Shown here: piece after piece, positions 32,952 through 40,563 of the stretch | How the letters are laid out: the number at the start of each line of letters is the position of its first letter | How positions within the stretch are numbered: the first letter of the stretch is position 1 | Source: Acidobacteriota bacterium | Lineage (GTDB): Bacteria; Actinomycetota; Acidimicrobiia; Acidimicrobiales; Acidimicrobilacustridaceae | Reading direction: 5' to 3' | NCBI GenBank assembly: GCA_018969405.1 | Contig: JAGWYK010000010.1 | Coordinates: 1 to 45,850 of the forward strand | DNA: 45,850 nt | Notes under the pieces: model-generated | Told to the model about the DNA's origin: nothing | Seen by the model: only the letters and a program-made list of their open reading frames with translations | Database searches by the model: none | Translations under genes and position numbers: made by a program

Positions 32952-33712
32952 GCCGTGGTCCCCGTGATGCGCGTCGGTCGCTCGGCCTTCGGGGTGTTGG
33001 CCAGGGAGACCAGCACCCGGATGTAGTGATAGGCCAGTCGGAAGCTGCGGTTCGAGGCCACACCGGCGGTGCGCTCATGCATGACCGTGGGCACCTCGCG
33101 CACCTCGAATCCGGCCCGGCAGGCCATGACGAGCGCCTCGACCGAGTCCATGTACTCGATCGGGTACTCGGCGGCGAACAGGGCCAGCACATCGGGACCG
33201 AAGGAGCGGAACCCGGAGGAGGTGTCGGTGAAGCGCTGTCCGGCGAGCCGGCGGATCGCCCAGCGCAGGATGTTCATGGCCAGTCCCCGGCTGCGGCCGA
33301 CCTGGTAGGCGCCGGCTCCGGCGAACCGCGAACCCACGACCATGTCGGCCCCGTCCGCGAGCGGGGCGAGCAGCGCCTCGATCTGCGTGGGATCGTGCTG
33401 GCCGTCGGCGTCGAACTGGATGCCGCGCCGGTAGCCGTTCTCGACGGCGTAGCGGAAGCCGGTGCGCAGCGCCCCACCGATGCCGAGGTTGAAGGGGAGC
33501 TGCAGGCACACCGCGCCGTTCGCCGTGGCGATGGCGGCGGTGTCGTCGACGGAACCGTCGTCGATCACCACCACATCGAGCGGGAGCGAGGACCGACGCA
33601 GACCGGCGAGCGTGTCCGGCAGCGCCTCCTGCTCGTTGTAGGCCGGCATGATGACGATGATGCGATCGGGATCGACACCCGTTCGTCCCGCTCTCCGACC
33701 GATCGCTGTCAT
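32948..33712 (-). CDS. GT2 glycosyltransferase, polyprenol-phosphate type (left copy)
   Basis: 254 residues, GT-A fold. IIVIMPAYNEQEALPDTLAGL, VVIDDGSVDDT, the metal-binding QFDADGQHDP (DxD-like) and SGFRSFGPDVLALFAAEYPIEYMDSVEAL match dolichyl/polyprenol-phosphate mannose synthase-like enzymes. It would load a sugar onto a lipid carrier on the cytosolic face for extracytoplasmic glycosylation. ATG 33712 is selected because TAGCCT ends 7 bases upstream; an earlier in-frame ATG lies before that box. Its near neighbour on the plus strand encodes a clear paralogue. Confidence 0.88.
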   Translation of the reverse strand: MTAIGRRAGRTGVDPDRIIVIMPAYNEQEALPDTLAGLRRSSLPLDVVVIDDGSVDDTAAIATANGAVCLQLPFNLGIGGALRTGFRYAVENGYRRGIQFDADGQHDPTQIEALLAPLADGADMVVGSRFAGAGAYQVGRSRGLAMNILRWAIRRLAGQRFTDTSSGFRSFGPDVLALFAAEYPIEYMDSVEALVMACRAGFEVREVPTVMHERTAGVASNRSFRLAYHYIRVLVSLANTPKAERPTRITGTTA

Positions 33713-33719
33713 CGCCGTC

Positions 33720-33725
33720 AGGCTA
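33720..33725 (-). promoter_or_regulatory. -10 box TAGCCT for the left GT2-DUF2304 pair
   Basis: Minus-strand TAGCCT is 7 bases before ATG 33712 (leaderless). It is 20 bases from the divergent -10 box on the plus strand, so each promoter's -35 region overlaps the other's -10. Confidence 0.5.
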
Positions 33726-33745
33726 GTCGCCACCATGGTCTCCAC

Positions 33746-33751
33746 TAGGCT
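33746..33751 (+). promoter_or_regulatory. -10 box TAGGCT for the right GT2-DUF2304-sirtuin operon
   Basis: TAGGCT ends 9 bases before GTG 33761, leaderless. It is back to back with the minus-strand promoter. Confidence 0.5.
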
Positions 33752-33760
33752 GGGACGACT

Positions 33761-34477
33761 GTGCGGACCCGTGTGATCGTCATCGTGCCGGCGCTGAACG
33801 AGCAGGCGACCATCGGATCGGTCATCGCCGGGATCCGCGAGCGCCTCGACGCCGAGGTGCTGGTCGTGGACGACGGCTCCGCCGACGCCACTGCGGACCG
33901 GGCTCGGGCGGCGGGGGCGGTCGTGGTCCGTCACCCGTTCAACCTCGGAGTCGGGGCGGCGCTGCGCACCGGCTTCCGCTTCGCCGCCTCCGGTCCGTAC
34001 CGGGTCGCCATGCAGATCGACGCCGATGGTCAGCACGACCCCGGCGATGCGGCGGCCCTGCTGGAGGCCGTCGGGTCCGGAGCCGATGTCGTCGTGGGGT
34101 CCCGGTTCGCCGAGGGGGCCGGCGACTACGAGGTCTCCAGCAGTCGCCGCCTGAGCATGAAGGTGCTCTCGCGCGTGCTTTCCCGTCGTATCGGGCGCAG
34201 GATCACCGACACCACCAGTGGCTACCGCGCGTTCAGCCGCCGGGCGATCGAACTGTTCGCCTCGCAGTATCCGAGCGCGTATCTGTCCGACACCGTGGAG
34301 TCGCTGCTCATCGCCCACTACAACGGACTCGAGATCATCGAGATCCCGGTGTCGATGAACGAGCGGTTGGGCGGCGTGGCGTCGAACAACCGCATCCGCA
34401 GCGTGTACCACCTCATCCGTCTCGTGCTCGTCATCTCCATCGCCCGCACCCGTCGGCCGCTCCCGAAAGGTCACTGA
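33761..34477 (+). CDS. GT2 glycosyltransferase, polyprenol-phosphate type (right copy)
   Basis: 238 residues, paralogous to the minus-strand copy: VIVIVPALNEQATIGSVI, VVDDGSADAT, MQIDADGQHDP, SGYRAFSRRAIELFASQYPSAYLSDTVESL and VSMNERLGGVASNN. It is shorter than the left copy at the N-terminus. The same reaction class is expected (sugar nucleotide to polyprenyl phosphate). The two copies diverge in the acceptor-side region (for example DTVESLLIAHYNGLEIIEIPV versus DSVEALVMACRAGFEVREVPT), so they probably handle different sugars or carriers. The DUF2304 partner starts 1 base after the stop. Confidence 0.88.
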   Translation: MRTRVIVIVPALNEQATIGSVIAGIRERLDAEVLVVDDGSADATADRARAAGAVVVRHPFNLGVGAALRTGFRFAASGPYRVAMQIDADGQHDPGDAAALLEAVGSGADVVVGSRFAEGAGDYEVSSSRRLSMKVLSRVLSRRIGRRITDTTSGYRAFSRRAIELFASQYPSAYLSDTVESLLIAHYNGLEIIEIPVSMNERLGGVASNNRIRSVYHLIRLVLVISIARTRRPLPKGH

Positions 34478-34478
34478 C

Positions 34479-34877
34479 ATGAGACTCAGCGTCGTCCTGC
34501 TCCTCGCCGCGCTCCTGCTGTTCGTGTTCATCATCGAGAACGTGCGGCGCCGGCGGCTCTCGGAGAGCTACGCCCTGCTGTGGATCCTCGTGGCGGTGGT
34601 CGGAGTGGTGCTGGGACTCGCCCGCCCCTTGGTGGATCGGCTGTCCACGACCCTCGGGTTCTCCTACGGGACGAGCCTGGTGTTCGCCGTCGTGTCACTG
34701 TTCCTGCTGATCGTGGCCGTGAACCTCTCGGTGCACGTCAGTCGACTCGAGCAGCGGGTCGAGCAGTTGGCCCAGACGCTCGCCCTGAGCCAGGTCGATC
34801 GGGCCGGGACCGCCGGTGGGGACGAGCGGTCCAGCGAGGACCGACCGGCTGATCCGACCGGAACGGAGCGCTCCTGA
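34479..34877 (+). CDS. DUF2304 membrane protein (partner of the plus-strand GT2)
   Basis: 132 residues with the same plan as its minus-strand paralogue: three membrane segments (LSVVLLLAALLLFVFIIENV, YALLWILVAVVGVVLGLA, SLVFAVVSLFLLIVAVNLSV), a coiled-coil helix (SRLEQRVEQLAQTLALSQV) and a hydrophilic tail. It is tightly coupled to the GT2 upstream (1-base gap) and to the sirtuin downstream (1-base TGATG overlap). Confidence 0.88.
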   Translation: MRLSVVLLLAALLLFVFIIENVRRRRLSESYALLWILVAVVGVVLGLARPLVDRLSTTLGFSYGTSLVFAVVSLFLLIVAVNLSVHVSRLEQRVEQLAQTLALSQVDRAGTAGGDERSSEDRPADPTGTERS

Positions 34878-35641
34878 TGACCGCTTCCGCCGAGGCCCTC
34901 GCCGACGCCTTCGGTCGGGCCGCCGCACTGCTGGCCGGGGCGGACTCGGTCGCCGTGCTCACCGGTGCCGGCATCAGCACCGACTCGGGGATCCCGGACT
35001 TCCGCGGCCCCCAGGGTGTGTGGACCCGCGACCCGGCCGCCGAGCGGCGATCGAACATCACCACCTACATCGCCGATCCGCAGGTCCGACGCGATGCCTG
35101 GCGCATCCGGGCGGAGTCGGCGATGTTCTCGGCGGCTCCCAACGAGGGCCATCGCGCGCTGACGCATCTCGGCGATCGACTCCACACGCTCGTCACCCAG
35201 AACATCGACGGTCTGCATCTGCAGGCGGGGACCCCCGCGGATCGCCTGGTCGAGATCCATGGCACGGTGCACCGCTGGGAGTGCGTCGACTGCGGCGCGC
35301 GCGGTCCGATGGAGGAGGCCCTCGAACGGGTGCGCTCCGGCGAGGTCGATCCGCCCTGCCCGATCTGCGGCGGCATCATGAAATCGGCGACCATCCTGTT
35401 CGGGCAGTCGCTGGTCGCGGCCGATCTGGCGCGGGCCGAGCGCGCCGCGGCCGAGGCCGAGGTCCTGCTCGCCATCGGCACCAGCCTGAGTGTGTTCCCG
35501 GTGGCCGGCATGGTCCCCATCGCCGTGACCGCCGGCCGTCCGGTGATCATCGTGAACGCCCAGCCCACCGAGATGGATGAGCTGGCGGAGGTGGTGCTGC
35601 AGGGGTCCGCCACCGAGCTGCTGCCCGCACTGATCCCCTGA
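34877..35641 (+). CDS. Sir2-family NAD-dependent protein deacylase
   Basis: 254 residues. NAD-binding GAGISTDSGIPDFRGPQGVW, TQNIDGLHLQAG, catalytic His in EIHGTVHRWEC, zinc cysteines in CVDC and CPIC, FGQSL and GTSLSVFPVAGM are all present. It removes acyl groups from lysines using NAD. Its gene begins within the stop of the DUF2304 gene, an operon position that suggests cotranscription with the glycosyltransferase pair but no obvious functional link. Full length, so an active enzyme is expected. Confidence 0.93.
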   Translation: MTASAEALADAFGRAAALLAGADSVAVLTGAGISTDSGIPDFRGPQGVWTRDPAAERRSNITTYIADPQVRRDAWRIRAESAMFSAAPNEGHRALTHLGDRLHTLVTQNIDGLHLQAGTPADRLVEIHGTVHRWECVDCGARGPMEEALERVRSGEVDPPCPICGGIMKSATILFGQSLVAADLARAERAAAEAEVLLAIGTSLSVFPVAGMVPIAVTAGRPVIIVNAQPTEMDELAEVVLQGSATELLPALIP

Positions 35642-35693
35642 TCGCTGCCGCCGACGGGGACTGACGTTCGGCGTCCGAGGGATCGGGTGGCGA

Positions 35694-35718
35694 AAACCTG
35701 ACCTGATAGGTAGGGTTT
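35694..35718 (+). promoter_or_regulatory. 25-bp palindrome resembling an Rrf2/IscR-type operator
   Basis: Left arm AAACCTGACCT, 3-base centre, right arm AGGTAGGGTTT; 9 of 12 aligned positions of the extended arms are complementary. It is AT-rich against its surroundings, includes TAGGGT (35711-35716) that could be the -10 box of the following gene, and has the 25-bp layout and several conserved positions of IscR type 1 sites (CTGAC near the left, GGT near the right). A repressor bound here would block the promoter of the rhodanese-ThiF gene. Confidence 0.5.
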
Positions 35719-35776
35719 CTGGTCCGAGTCGCCGGTCCGCCGCCGGATCGCCGTTCCCCCCGAGTGAAGGCACACC

Positions 35777-36946
35777 ATGGCCACCTTCCGAGACCTGCTC
35801 TCCCAGACCCGCACCCAGATCCGCGAGATCGACACCGCTGAGGGCGATGCCCGTCGGCGGGCCGAGCCGGAGACGGTGTTCCTCGACGTCCGTGAACCCG
35901 ACGAGTACGAGCAGGGCGCCATCCCGGGGGCGATCCACATCCCGCGGGGGCATCTCGAGGCCCAGATCGAGGGTCGGGTCCCCGATCGCAGCACCCCGGT
36001 GGTGGTGTTCTGCGCCGGTGGGGTGCGTTCGGCCTTCGCCGCCAAGACCCTCGGTGAGCTCGGCTACACCGATGTGGTGTCGATGGACGGTGGCTTCAAC
36101 CGCTGGAAGGACCAGGGACTCGAATGGCGGGCCCCGCGCACCCTGAGCGCCGAACAGCGCAACCGCTATCAGCGTCATCTGCTGCTGCCCGAGGTGGGGG
36201 AGGAGGGGCAGCTCGCCCTGCTCGACGCCAGGGTGCTGCTCCTCGGCGCCGGTGGTCTCGGTTCACCCTCGGCGCTGTACCTGGCCGCCGCCGGGGTCGG
36301 CACCATCGGCATCATCGACATGGACGTCGTCGACGAGTCGAACCTGCAGCGGCAGATCGTGCACAACATCGAGCGCGTGGGCATGCGCAAGGTCGACTCG
36401 GCGGCGAAGACCCTCCAGCTGCTCAACCCCGATGTCGATGTCGTCACCCACGACATGCGCCTCGATGCATCGAACGTCGAGGAACTGCTCTCGCAGTACG
36501 ACCTCGTCGTCGACGGCGCCGACAACTTCCCGAGTCGCTATCTGCTCAACGATGCATCGCTGAAGACCGGCACGCCGGTGGTGCACGGCTCGATCTTCCG
36601 CTTCGAGGGTCAGGTCACGGTGTTCCTCCCCCATGACGGACCCTGCTACCGGTGCTTCCTGCCCGAGCCGCCCCCACCGGAGCTCGCGCCCTCCTGCGCC
36701 GAGGCCGGCGTGCTGGGTGTGCTGCCCGGCATCGTCGGCTCGATCCAGGCCCTCGAGGCCATCAAGCTCCTGCTGTCGCTGGGTGACTCCCTCTCCGGTC
36801 GTCTGCTGGCCTACGACAGTCTCGAGCAGTCGTTCATGACCTATCGGATCCGTCGGGATCCGAACTGCCCGGCCTGCTCGATCGACCCCTCCGAGATCAT
36901 CATCGCCGAGTACGACCAATACTGCACCCCGCACACCCGGCACTGA
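35777..36946 (+). CDS. moeZ: Rhodanese-ThiF fusion: sulfur-carrier adenylyltransferase/sulfurtransferase
   Basis: 389 residues. N-terminal rhodanese domain (about 30-118) with active Cys79 in FCAGGVRS; C-terminal E1-like ThiF/MoeB domain (about 125-389) with nucleotide loop GAGGLGSP (157-164), D181/D183 region, R192-type motif NLQRQ, Cys307 in PSCAEAGVLG, and four zinc cysteines C290, C293, C364, C367. It would adenylate the C-terminus of small sulfur carriers (MoaD, ThiS, CysO kinds) and load sulfur for molybdopterin, thiamine or cysteine synthesis. The order is the reverse of MoeZ, where ThiF precedes rhodanese. No carrier gene is adjacent. A GAAGG site lies 9 bases before ATG 35777. The palindrome upstream suggests control by cysteine or Fe-S status. 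Confidence 0.9.
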   Translation: MATFRDLLSQTRTQIREIDTAEGDARRRAEPETVFLDVREPDEYEQGAIPGAIHIPRGHLEAQIEGRVPDRSTPVVVFCAGGVRSAFAAKTLGELGYTDVVSMDGGFNRWKDQGLEWRAPRTLSAEQRNRYQRHLLLPEVGEEGQLALLDARVLLLGAGGLGSPSALYLAAAGVGTIGIIDMDVVDESNLQRQIVHNIERVGMRKVDSAAKTLQLLNPDVDVVTHDMRLDASNVEELLSQYDLVVDGADNFPSRYLLNDASLKTGTPVVHGSIFRFEGQVTVFLPHDGPCYRCFLPEPPPPELAPSCAEAGVLGVLPGIVGSIQALEAIKLLLSLGDSLSGRLLAYDSLEQSFMTYRIRRDPNCPACSIDPSEIIIAEYDQYCTPHTRH

Positions 36947-37033
36947 CGCGCCGGTCGCGCGCCGCTGCTCGCTGAGGCACCGGCGGCCCTGTGCCCCGCC
37001 GTGGGGTGCGGTCGCTCGGGCGGGGTCGATTGC

Positions 37034-37039
37034 TAGCCT
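37034..37039 (+). promoter_or_regulatory. Extended -10 TGC-TAGCCT for the surface-repeat lipoprotein
   Basis: TGC precedes TAGCCT. The start of transcription would fall after the GTG at 37040, excluding that codon as the start. The region 36947-37033 upstream is GC-rich with small hairpins such as CCCC-GCCGT-GGGG and no gene. Confidence 0.45.
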
Positions 37040-37099
37040 GTGGATCGGGCGGAGCACCCGGCCGACCGCCGCGTGCGCTCGATCCTCGAGGCCACTCCT

Positions 37100-39424
37100 G
37101 TGAACTTCCCCCGACCGACCCCTCGCCGCCGCATCGCCTCGATGCGTCGTCCTGCGCGTCCGCGGGTCCTCGCCCTGCTGCTGGCCGCCCTCGCCGTGAC
37201 CACCCTCGCCACGGCCTGCCTCCCGGCGGAACTCACCGCCCGGCTGATCTCCCCGTCCACCACCGATCGGGTCCAGGGCGAGGGGCCCATCACCTCGATG
37301 TGGAACGCCGGCCGGGCCAAGGCCGCCTGTGGACTGACCCCGGTGCAGCTCACGGCCATGCTCATCGTGCCCACCTCGTTCGAGTCGGGCACGAGGTCAC
37401 CGTCGCCGATGACGTTGTCGCGGTGGGACAACGTGAACGTCTGGTCGCTCAACAGGAACCTGTTCCCGTTCGCCGAGACCTCCGGTCCCTACACCAGCGC
37501 GTTCTACAGCCCCGGTATCGGCCTGTGGCAGTTCGATTCCGCCGGTGGCTGGAACCTCACCGCGGCCACGGCCATCGACACCGACACCGCCGCCCTGCAG
37601 GCCGCCACCACCATCGCCTACCGATGGTGCAACGCCCCGGCTGATCGCGTCGCCGATCCGGTGAAGCGCCGGGCGTATGCCTGGGCGGCCTGGTACTACT
37701 GCGGCACCGACTCGCGCTGTGAGACCGCCTACAACTCCATCCTCAGGAACGGGAAGCTCGACATCGGGATCGATCCGAGCATCGACACCCTCGGCGGCAT
37801 GGAGAAGCGCACCTGCGACGTGGTCGGACTGGGGGAGGGACTCACCTGTTTCTACATCGATCCGGGACGCGCGCAGGGGTCGCGCAGCTGGACCTACGGG
37901 GCCTACGACCCGGCCCGGCCCGACTACCTCACCCCGCTGCCGAAGCCGTTCTACGACATCGAGCTGGACGGCTTCGAGTACCGGATCTGGATCCGTGAGG
38001 ACACCGGATTCGATGTCGGACTCACCGCTCGCAAGCCGGTCACCGCCAACGCCCGGACCTCGGTGGTGTGGAGCCGCGCCTCCAACCTCTGTGATGTCAC
38101 CGCCCAGCGCGGCGACTGCGGTGATGCCCGGGTGGCCGACACGCCCTGGGGGCCGCGCACGATCGATCCGATCGGGAACTTCGAGTCCGCCTCGGTCAGT
38201 CTCGTGAACCGGGTCACCGTGGTGGGCTGGACGCTCGACCCGGACACCAATGACCCGACCCCGATCGACATCTCCGTCGATGGTGTGAACGTGAAGCGGG
38301 CGATGGCCGATCGATCCCGTCCCGATGTCGGTGCGGCGGTCCCGGGCTACGGCGACGCCCATGGTTTCAGCGCCACGGTCGATGTGACCGGTGGCGAGCA
38401 TTCGGTGTGCGTCACGGCGGTCAACATCGGTGAGTTCGGTACGGGCGACAGGCCGGTGGGCTGTCTCACCGTCTCCGTGCCCGGTGAGCCCACCGGTGTG
38501 CTCGAGTCGGTCACGCCCACGGTGGGTGGCGCCATCGTGAAGGGTTTCGCTGTGGATCCCGACACCGATGGTCCGCTCAGCGTGCGGATCCTCGCCGATG
38601 ACACGCCGGTGGCGACGGCGCAGGCAGGTCTGCCCCGTCCCGATCAGGCCGCCACGTATCCGACCTTCGGGCCGAACCATGGGTTCTCCCGTTTCGTGCG
38701 CCTCGGCGCCGGATCGCGTCGGGTCTGTGCCGTGGCCGTGAACGTCGCTCCCACCGGAGCCGGTGATTCCTCGCTCGGGTGCATCACCGTGACCATCGAC
38801 GGTCAACCGCTCGGCAGTTTCGACTCCCTCTCGGCGATCCCGGGAGGTGTGCGCGTCTGGGGCTGGGCCTTCGATCCTGAGACCGCTGATGCGCGCGTCC
38901 GTGTCACCGTCGACGGAACCCCTGTGCGACTCATGTACACCACCACGCAGCGTCCCGACGTCGCCGCGGTGCATCCCAACCTCGGTGCGGCGCACGGCTT
39001 CAACGCGTCGATCCCGACCACCCCCGGCGCCCACTCGATCTGCCTCACCGTGGTCAACACCGGTGTCGGGGGTACGGATCAGTCCCTCGGCTGTCGATCG
39101 GTCACCGTGCCCACCGGGCCGCCGGTGGGGAACCTCGAGTTCGCCAACCGTGGGTACGGCGGTGTGATCCTCAAGGGCTGGGTCCTCGATCTCGACTCCG
39201 CCGCCCCGGTGACGGTGCGGGTGCTGGTCGACGGGGTTCCGGCGAAGACCTTCACCGCCGCCGATGCTCGTCCTGATGTGGGCGCCGCCTATCCGGGTTA
39301 CGGCGACAACCACGGCTTCTTCGTCTATGTCGCCATCCCGGCCGCGCCCACCTCGGTGTGTCTGCAACTGGTGAATCTCGGTCCCCCCATCGGCGCTCCC
39401 GTCTCCTGGTGCCGGACCTACTGA
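37100..39424 (+). CDS. Exported lysozyme-like protein with four ~105-residue surface repeats
   Basis: 774 residues from GTG 37100 (GAGG 8 bases upstream; ATG 37142 is an alternative). A basic N-terminus, hydrophobic helix and LATAC lipobox-like site near residue 36-40 indicate export, perhaps as a lipoprotein. Residues about 60-180 look like a transglycosylase/goose-lysozyme-type core: LTAMLIVPTSFESG (candidate catalytic Glu95) and SPGIGLWQFDSAGG. This is an inference from pattern only. A Cys-rich middle follows (CNAP, CGTDSRC, TCDVV, TCFYI). From about 357 there are four repeats with the theme G-x-hydrophobic-GW-DPDT, VDG, RPDV, HGF, VC-x-x-x-N, LGC-x-V-V. The same repeat occurs in the GH25 protein at 43431-44864. 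Likely cell-wall attached or secreted. Confidence 0.75.
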   Translation: MNFPRPTPRRRIASMRRPARPRVLALLLAALAVTTLATACLPAELTARLISPSTTDRVQGEGPITSMWNAGRAKAACGLTPVQLTAMLIVPTSFESGTRSPSPMTLSRWDNVNVWSLNRNLFPFAETSGPYTSAFYSPGIGLWQFDSAGGWNLTAATAIDTDTAALQAATTIAYRWCNAPADRVADPVKRRAYAWAAWYYCGTDSRCETAYNSILRNGKLDIGIDPSIDTLGGMEKRTCDVVGLGEGLTCFYIDPGRAQGSRSWTYGAYDPARPDYLTPLPKPFYDIELDGFEYRIWIREDTGFDVGLTARKPVTANARTSVVWSRASNLCDVTAQRGDCGDARVADTPWGPRTIDPIGNFESASVSLVNRVTVVGWTLDPDTNDPTPIDISVDGVNVKRAMADRSRPDVGAAVPGYGDAHGFSATVDVTGGEHSVCVTAVNIGEFGTGDRPVGCLTVSVPGEPTGVLESVTPTVGGAIVKGFAVDPDTDGPLSVRILADDTPVATAQAGLPRPDQAATYPTFGPNHGFSRFVRLGAGSRRVCAVAVNVAPTGAGDSSLGCITVTIDGQPLGSFDSLSAIPGGVRVWGWAFDPETADARVRVTVDGTPVRLMYTTTQRPDVAAVHPNLGAAHGFNASIPTTPGAHSICLTVVNTGVGGTDQSLGCRSVTVPTGPPVGNLEFANRGYGGVILKGWVLDLDSAAPVTVRVLVDGVPAKTFTAADARPDVGAAYPGYGDNHGFFVYVAIPAAPTSVCLQLVNLGPPIGAPVSWCRTY
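38171..39421 (+). repeat. Four protein-level tandem repeats (RPDV/HGF type)
   Basis: Repeat starts near 38171, 38480, 38801 and 39113 (each about 310-320 bases). Conserved points are a GW or GF with DPDT/DLDS, a VDG turn, RPDV or RPDQ, HGF, a cysteine in VC or IC, N-x-G and LGC. The two cysteines per unit could form a disulfide. The DNA copies are divergent, so the duplication is old. Confidence 0.7.
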
Positions 39425-39453
39425 GCGGATCGGGGCGCCGAGCGTCCGACTGC

Positions 39454-39459
39454 TAGACA
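39454..39459 (+). promoter_or_regulatory. Extended -10 TGC-TAGACA for rmlA
   Basis: TGC plus TAGACA ends 9 bases before ATG 39469, giving an almost leaderless transcript. Confidence 0.5.
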
Positions 39460-39468
39460 GGGACACCT

Positions 39469-40563
39469 ATGAAGGGTCTGATCCTCTCGGGGGGCGCCGG
39501 CACCCGGCTCCGCCCCATCACCCACACGAGCGCCAAACAACTCGTGCCGGTGGCCAACAAGCCGATCCTGTTCTACGGCATCGAGGACATGGTCGAGGCG
39601 GGCATCACCCGCATCGGCATCATCACCGGTGAGACCGGCGAGGAGATCCGCGCCGCGGTGGGTGACGGCTCCCGATGGGGGGCCGAGGTCACCTACATCC
39701 CGCAGGAGGCGCCGCTGGGGCTGGCCCACTGCGTGCTCATCGCCCGTGAGTTCCTCGGCGACGACGACTTCGTGATGTACCTCGGCGACAACCTGCTTCG
39801 GCAGGGCATCGCCGAATTCGTGGAGCGGTTCGAGCAGGACCGCACCCGAGCCGACGACGCCCGCGAGAGCGTGCCCTCGGCGCAGATCCTGCTGGCCCGC
39901 GTCCCCGACCCCCAGCGGTTCGGGGTGGCGGAGATCGGTGCCGACGGTGAGGTCCTCCGTCTGGTCGAGAAGCCGGAGGATCCGCCCTCCGACCTCGCCC
40001 TCGTCGGGGTGTACCTGTTCGATCGGAGCATCCATGACGCCGTGGCGGCCATCGCTCCGTCGCCGCGGGGTGAGCTCGAGATCACCGACGCCATCCAGTG
40101 GCTCATCGACCACGACCACCGGGTCCGTCATGAGGTGCTCGACGGGTGGTGGAAGGACACCGGCAAACTGCAGCCGCTGCTCGAGGGCAACCGTCTGGTG
40201 CTGGAGACCATCGAGCCATCGGTGAGCGGTTCGGTCGACGCCGATTCCATCATCGATGGGCGAGTGGTGATCGAGCCCGGTGCGGAGATCATCAACTCCA
40301 CGGTGCGCGGACCCGCCATCATCGGTGAGCGCACCCGGGTGGTGAACAGCTACATCGGTCCGTTCACCTCGATCTACTTCGACTGCGAGATCATCAACAC
40401 GGAGATCGAGCATTCGGTCGTGCTCGAACAGTCGGTCGTCCGTGATGTGCCCCGGATCGCCGATTCACTCATCGGCAAGCAGGTCGAGGTCCGACGGTCC
40501 GCCACCCGACCCCATGCCACCCGCCTCATGGTCGGAGATCACTCGGTCGTCGATCTCGCATGA
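39469..40563 (+). CDS. rmlA: Glucose-1-phosphate thymidylyltransferase, long (StrD-like) form
   Basis: Makes dTDP-glucose from glucose 1-phosphate and dTTP, feeding deoxysugar or rhamnose synthesis. 364 residues. The nucleotidyltransferase domain has GGAGTRLRPITHTSAKQLVPVANKPI, MYLGDNLL and VEKPEDPPSDLALVGVYLF. The C-terminal left-handed beta-helix (about 245-330) is built of hexapeptide-like turns (DADSIIDGRVVIEPGAEIINSTVRGPAIIGERT). The long form with a helix is typical of actinobacterial and antibiotic-cluster enzymes. Its stop overlaps the next gene's ATG by 4 bases (ATGA). Confidence 0.9.
   Translation: MKGLILSGGAGTRLRPITHTSAKQLVPVANKPILFYGIEDMVEAGITRIGIITGETGEEIRAAVGDGSRWGAEVTYIPQEAPLGLAHCVLIAREFLGDDDFVMYLGDNLLRQGIAEFVERFEQDRTRADDARESVPSAQILLARVPDPQRFGVAEIGADGEVLRLVEKPEDPPSDLALVGVYLFDRSIHDAVAAIAPSPRGELEITDAIQWLIDHDHRVRHEVLDGWWKDTGKLQPLLEGNRLVLETIEPSVSGSVDADSIIDGRVVIEPGAEIINSTVRGPAIIGERTRVVNSYIGPFTSIYFDCEIINTEIEHSVVLEQSVVRDVPRIADSLIGKQVEVRRSATRPHATRLMVGDHSVVDLA

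Noticed and set aside
32347-33192. Minus-strand 281-codon frame over DUF2304 and part of the GT2
   Set aside because: Out of frame with both real genes, rich in Arg/Pro/His, no motif.
37040-37042. GTG 37040 as start of the surface-repeat protein
   Set aside because: It directly abuts the -10 box, so it would lie upstream of the transcript start; GTG 37100 has a GAGG site at good distance.
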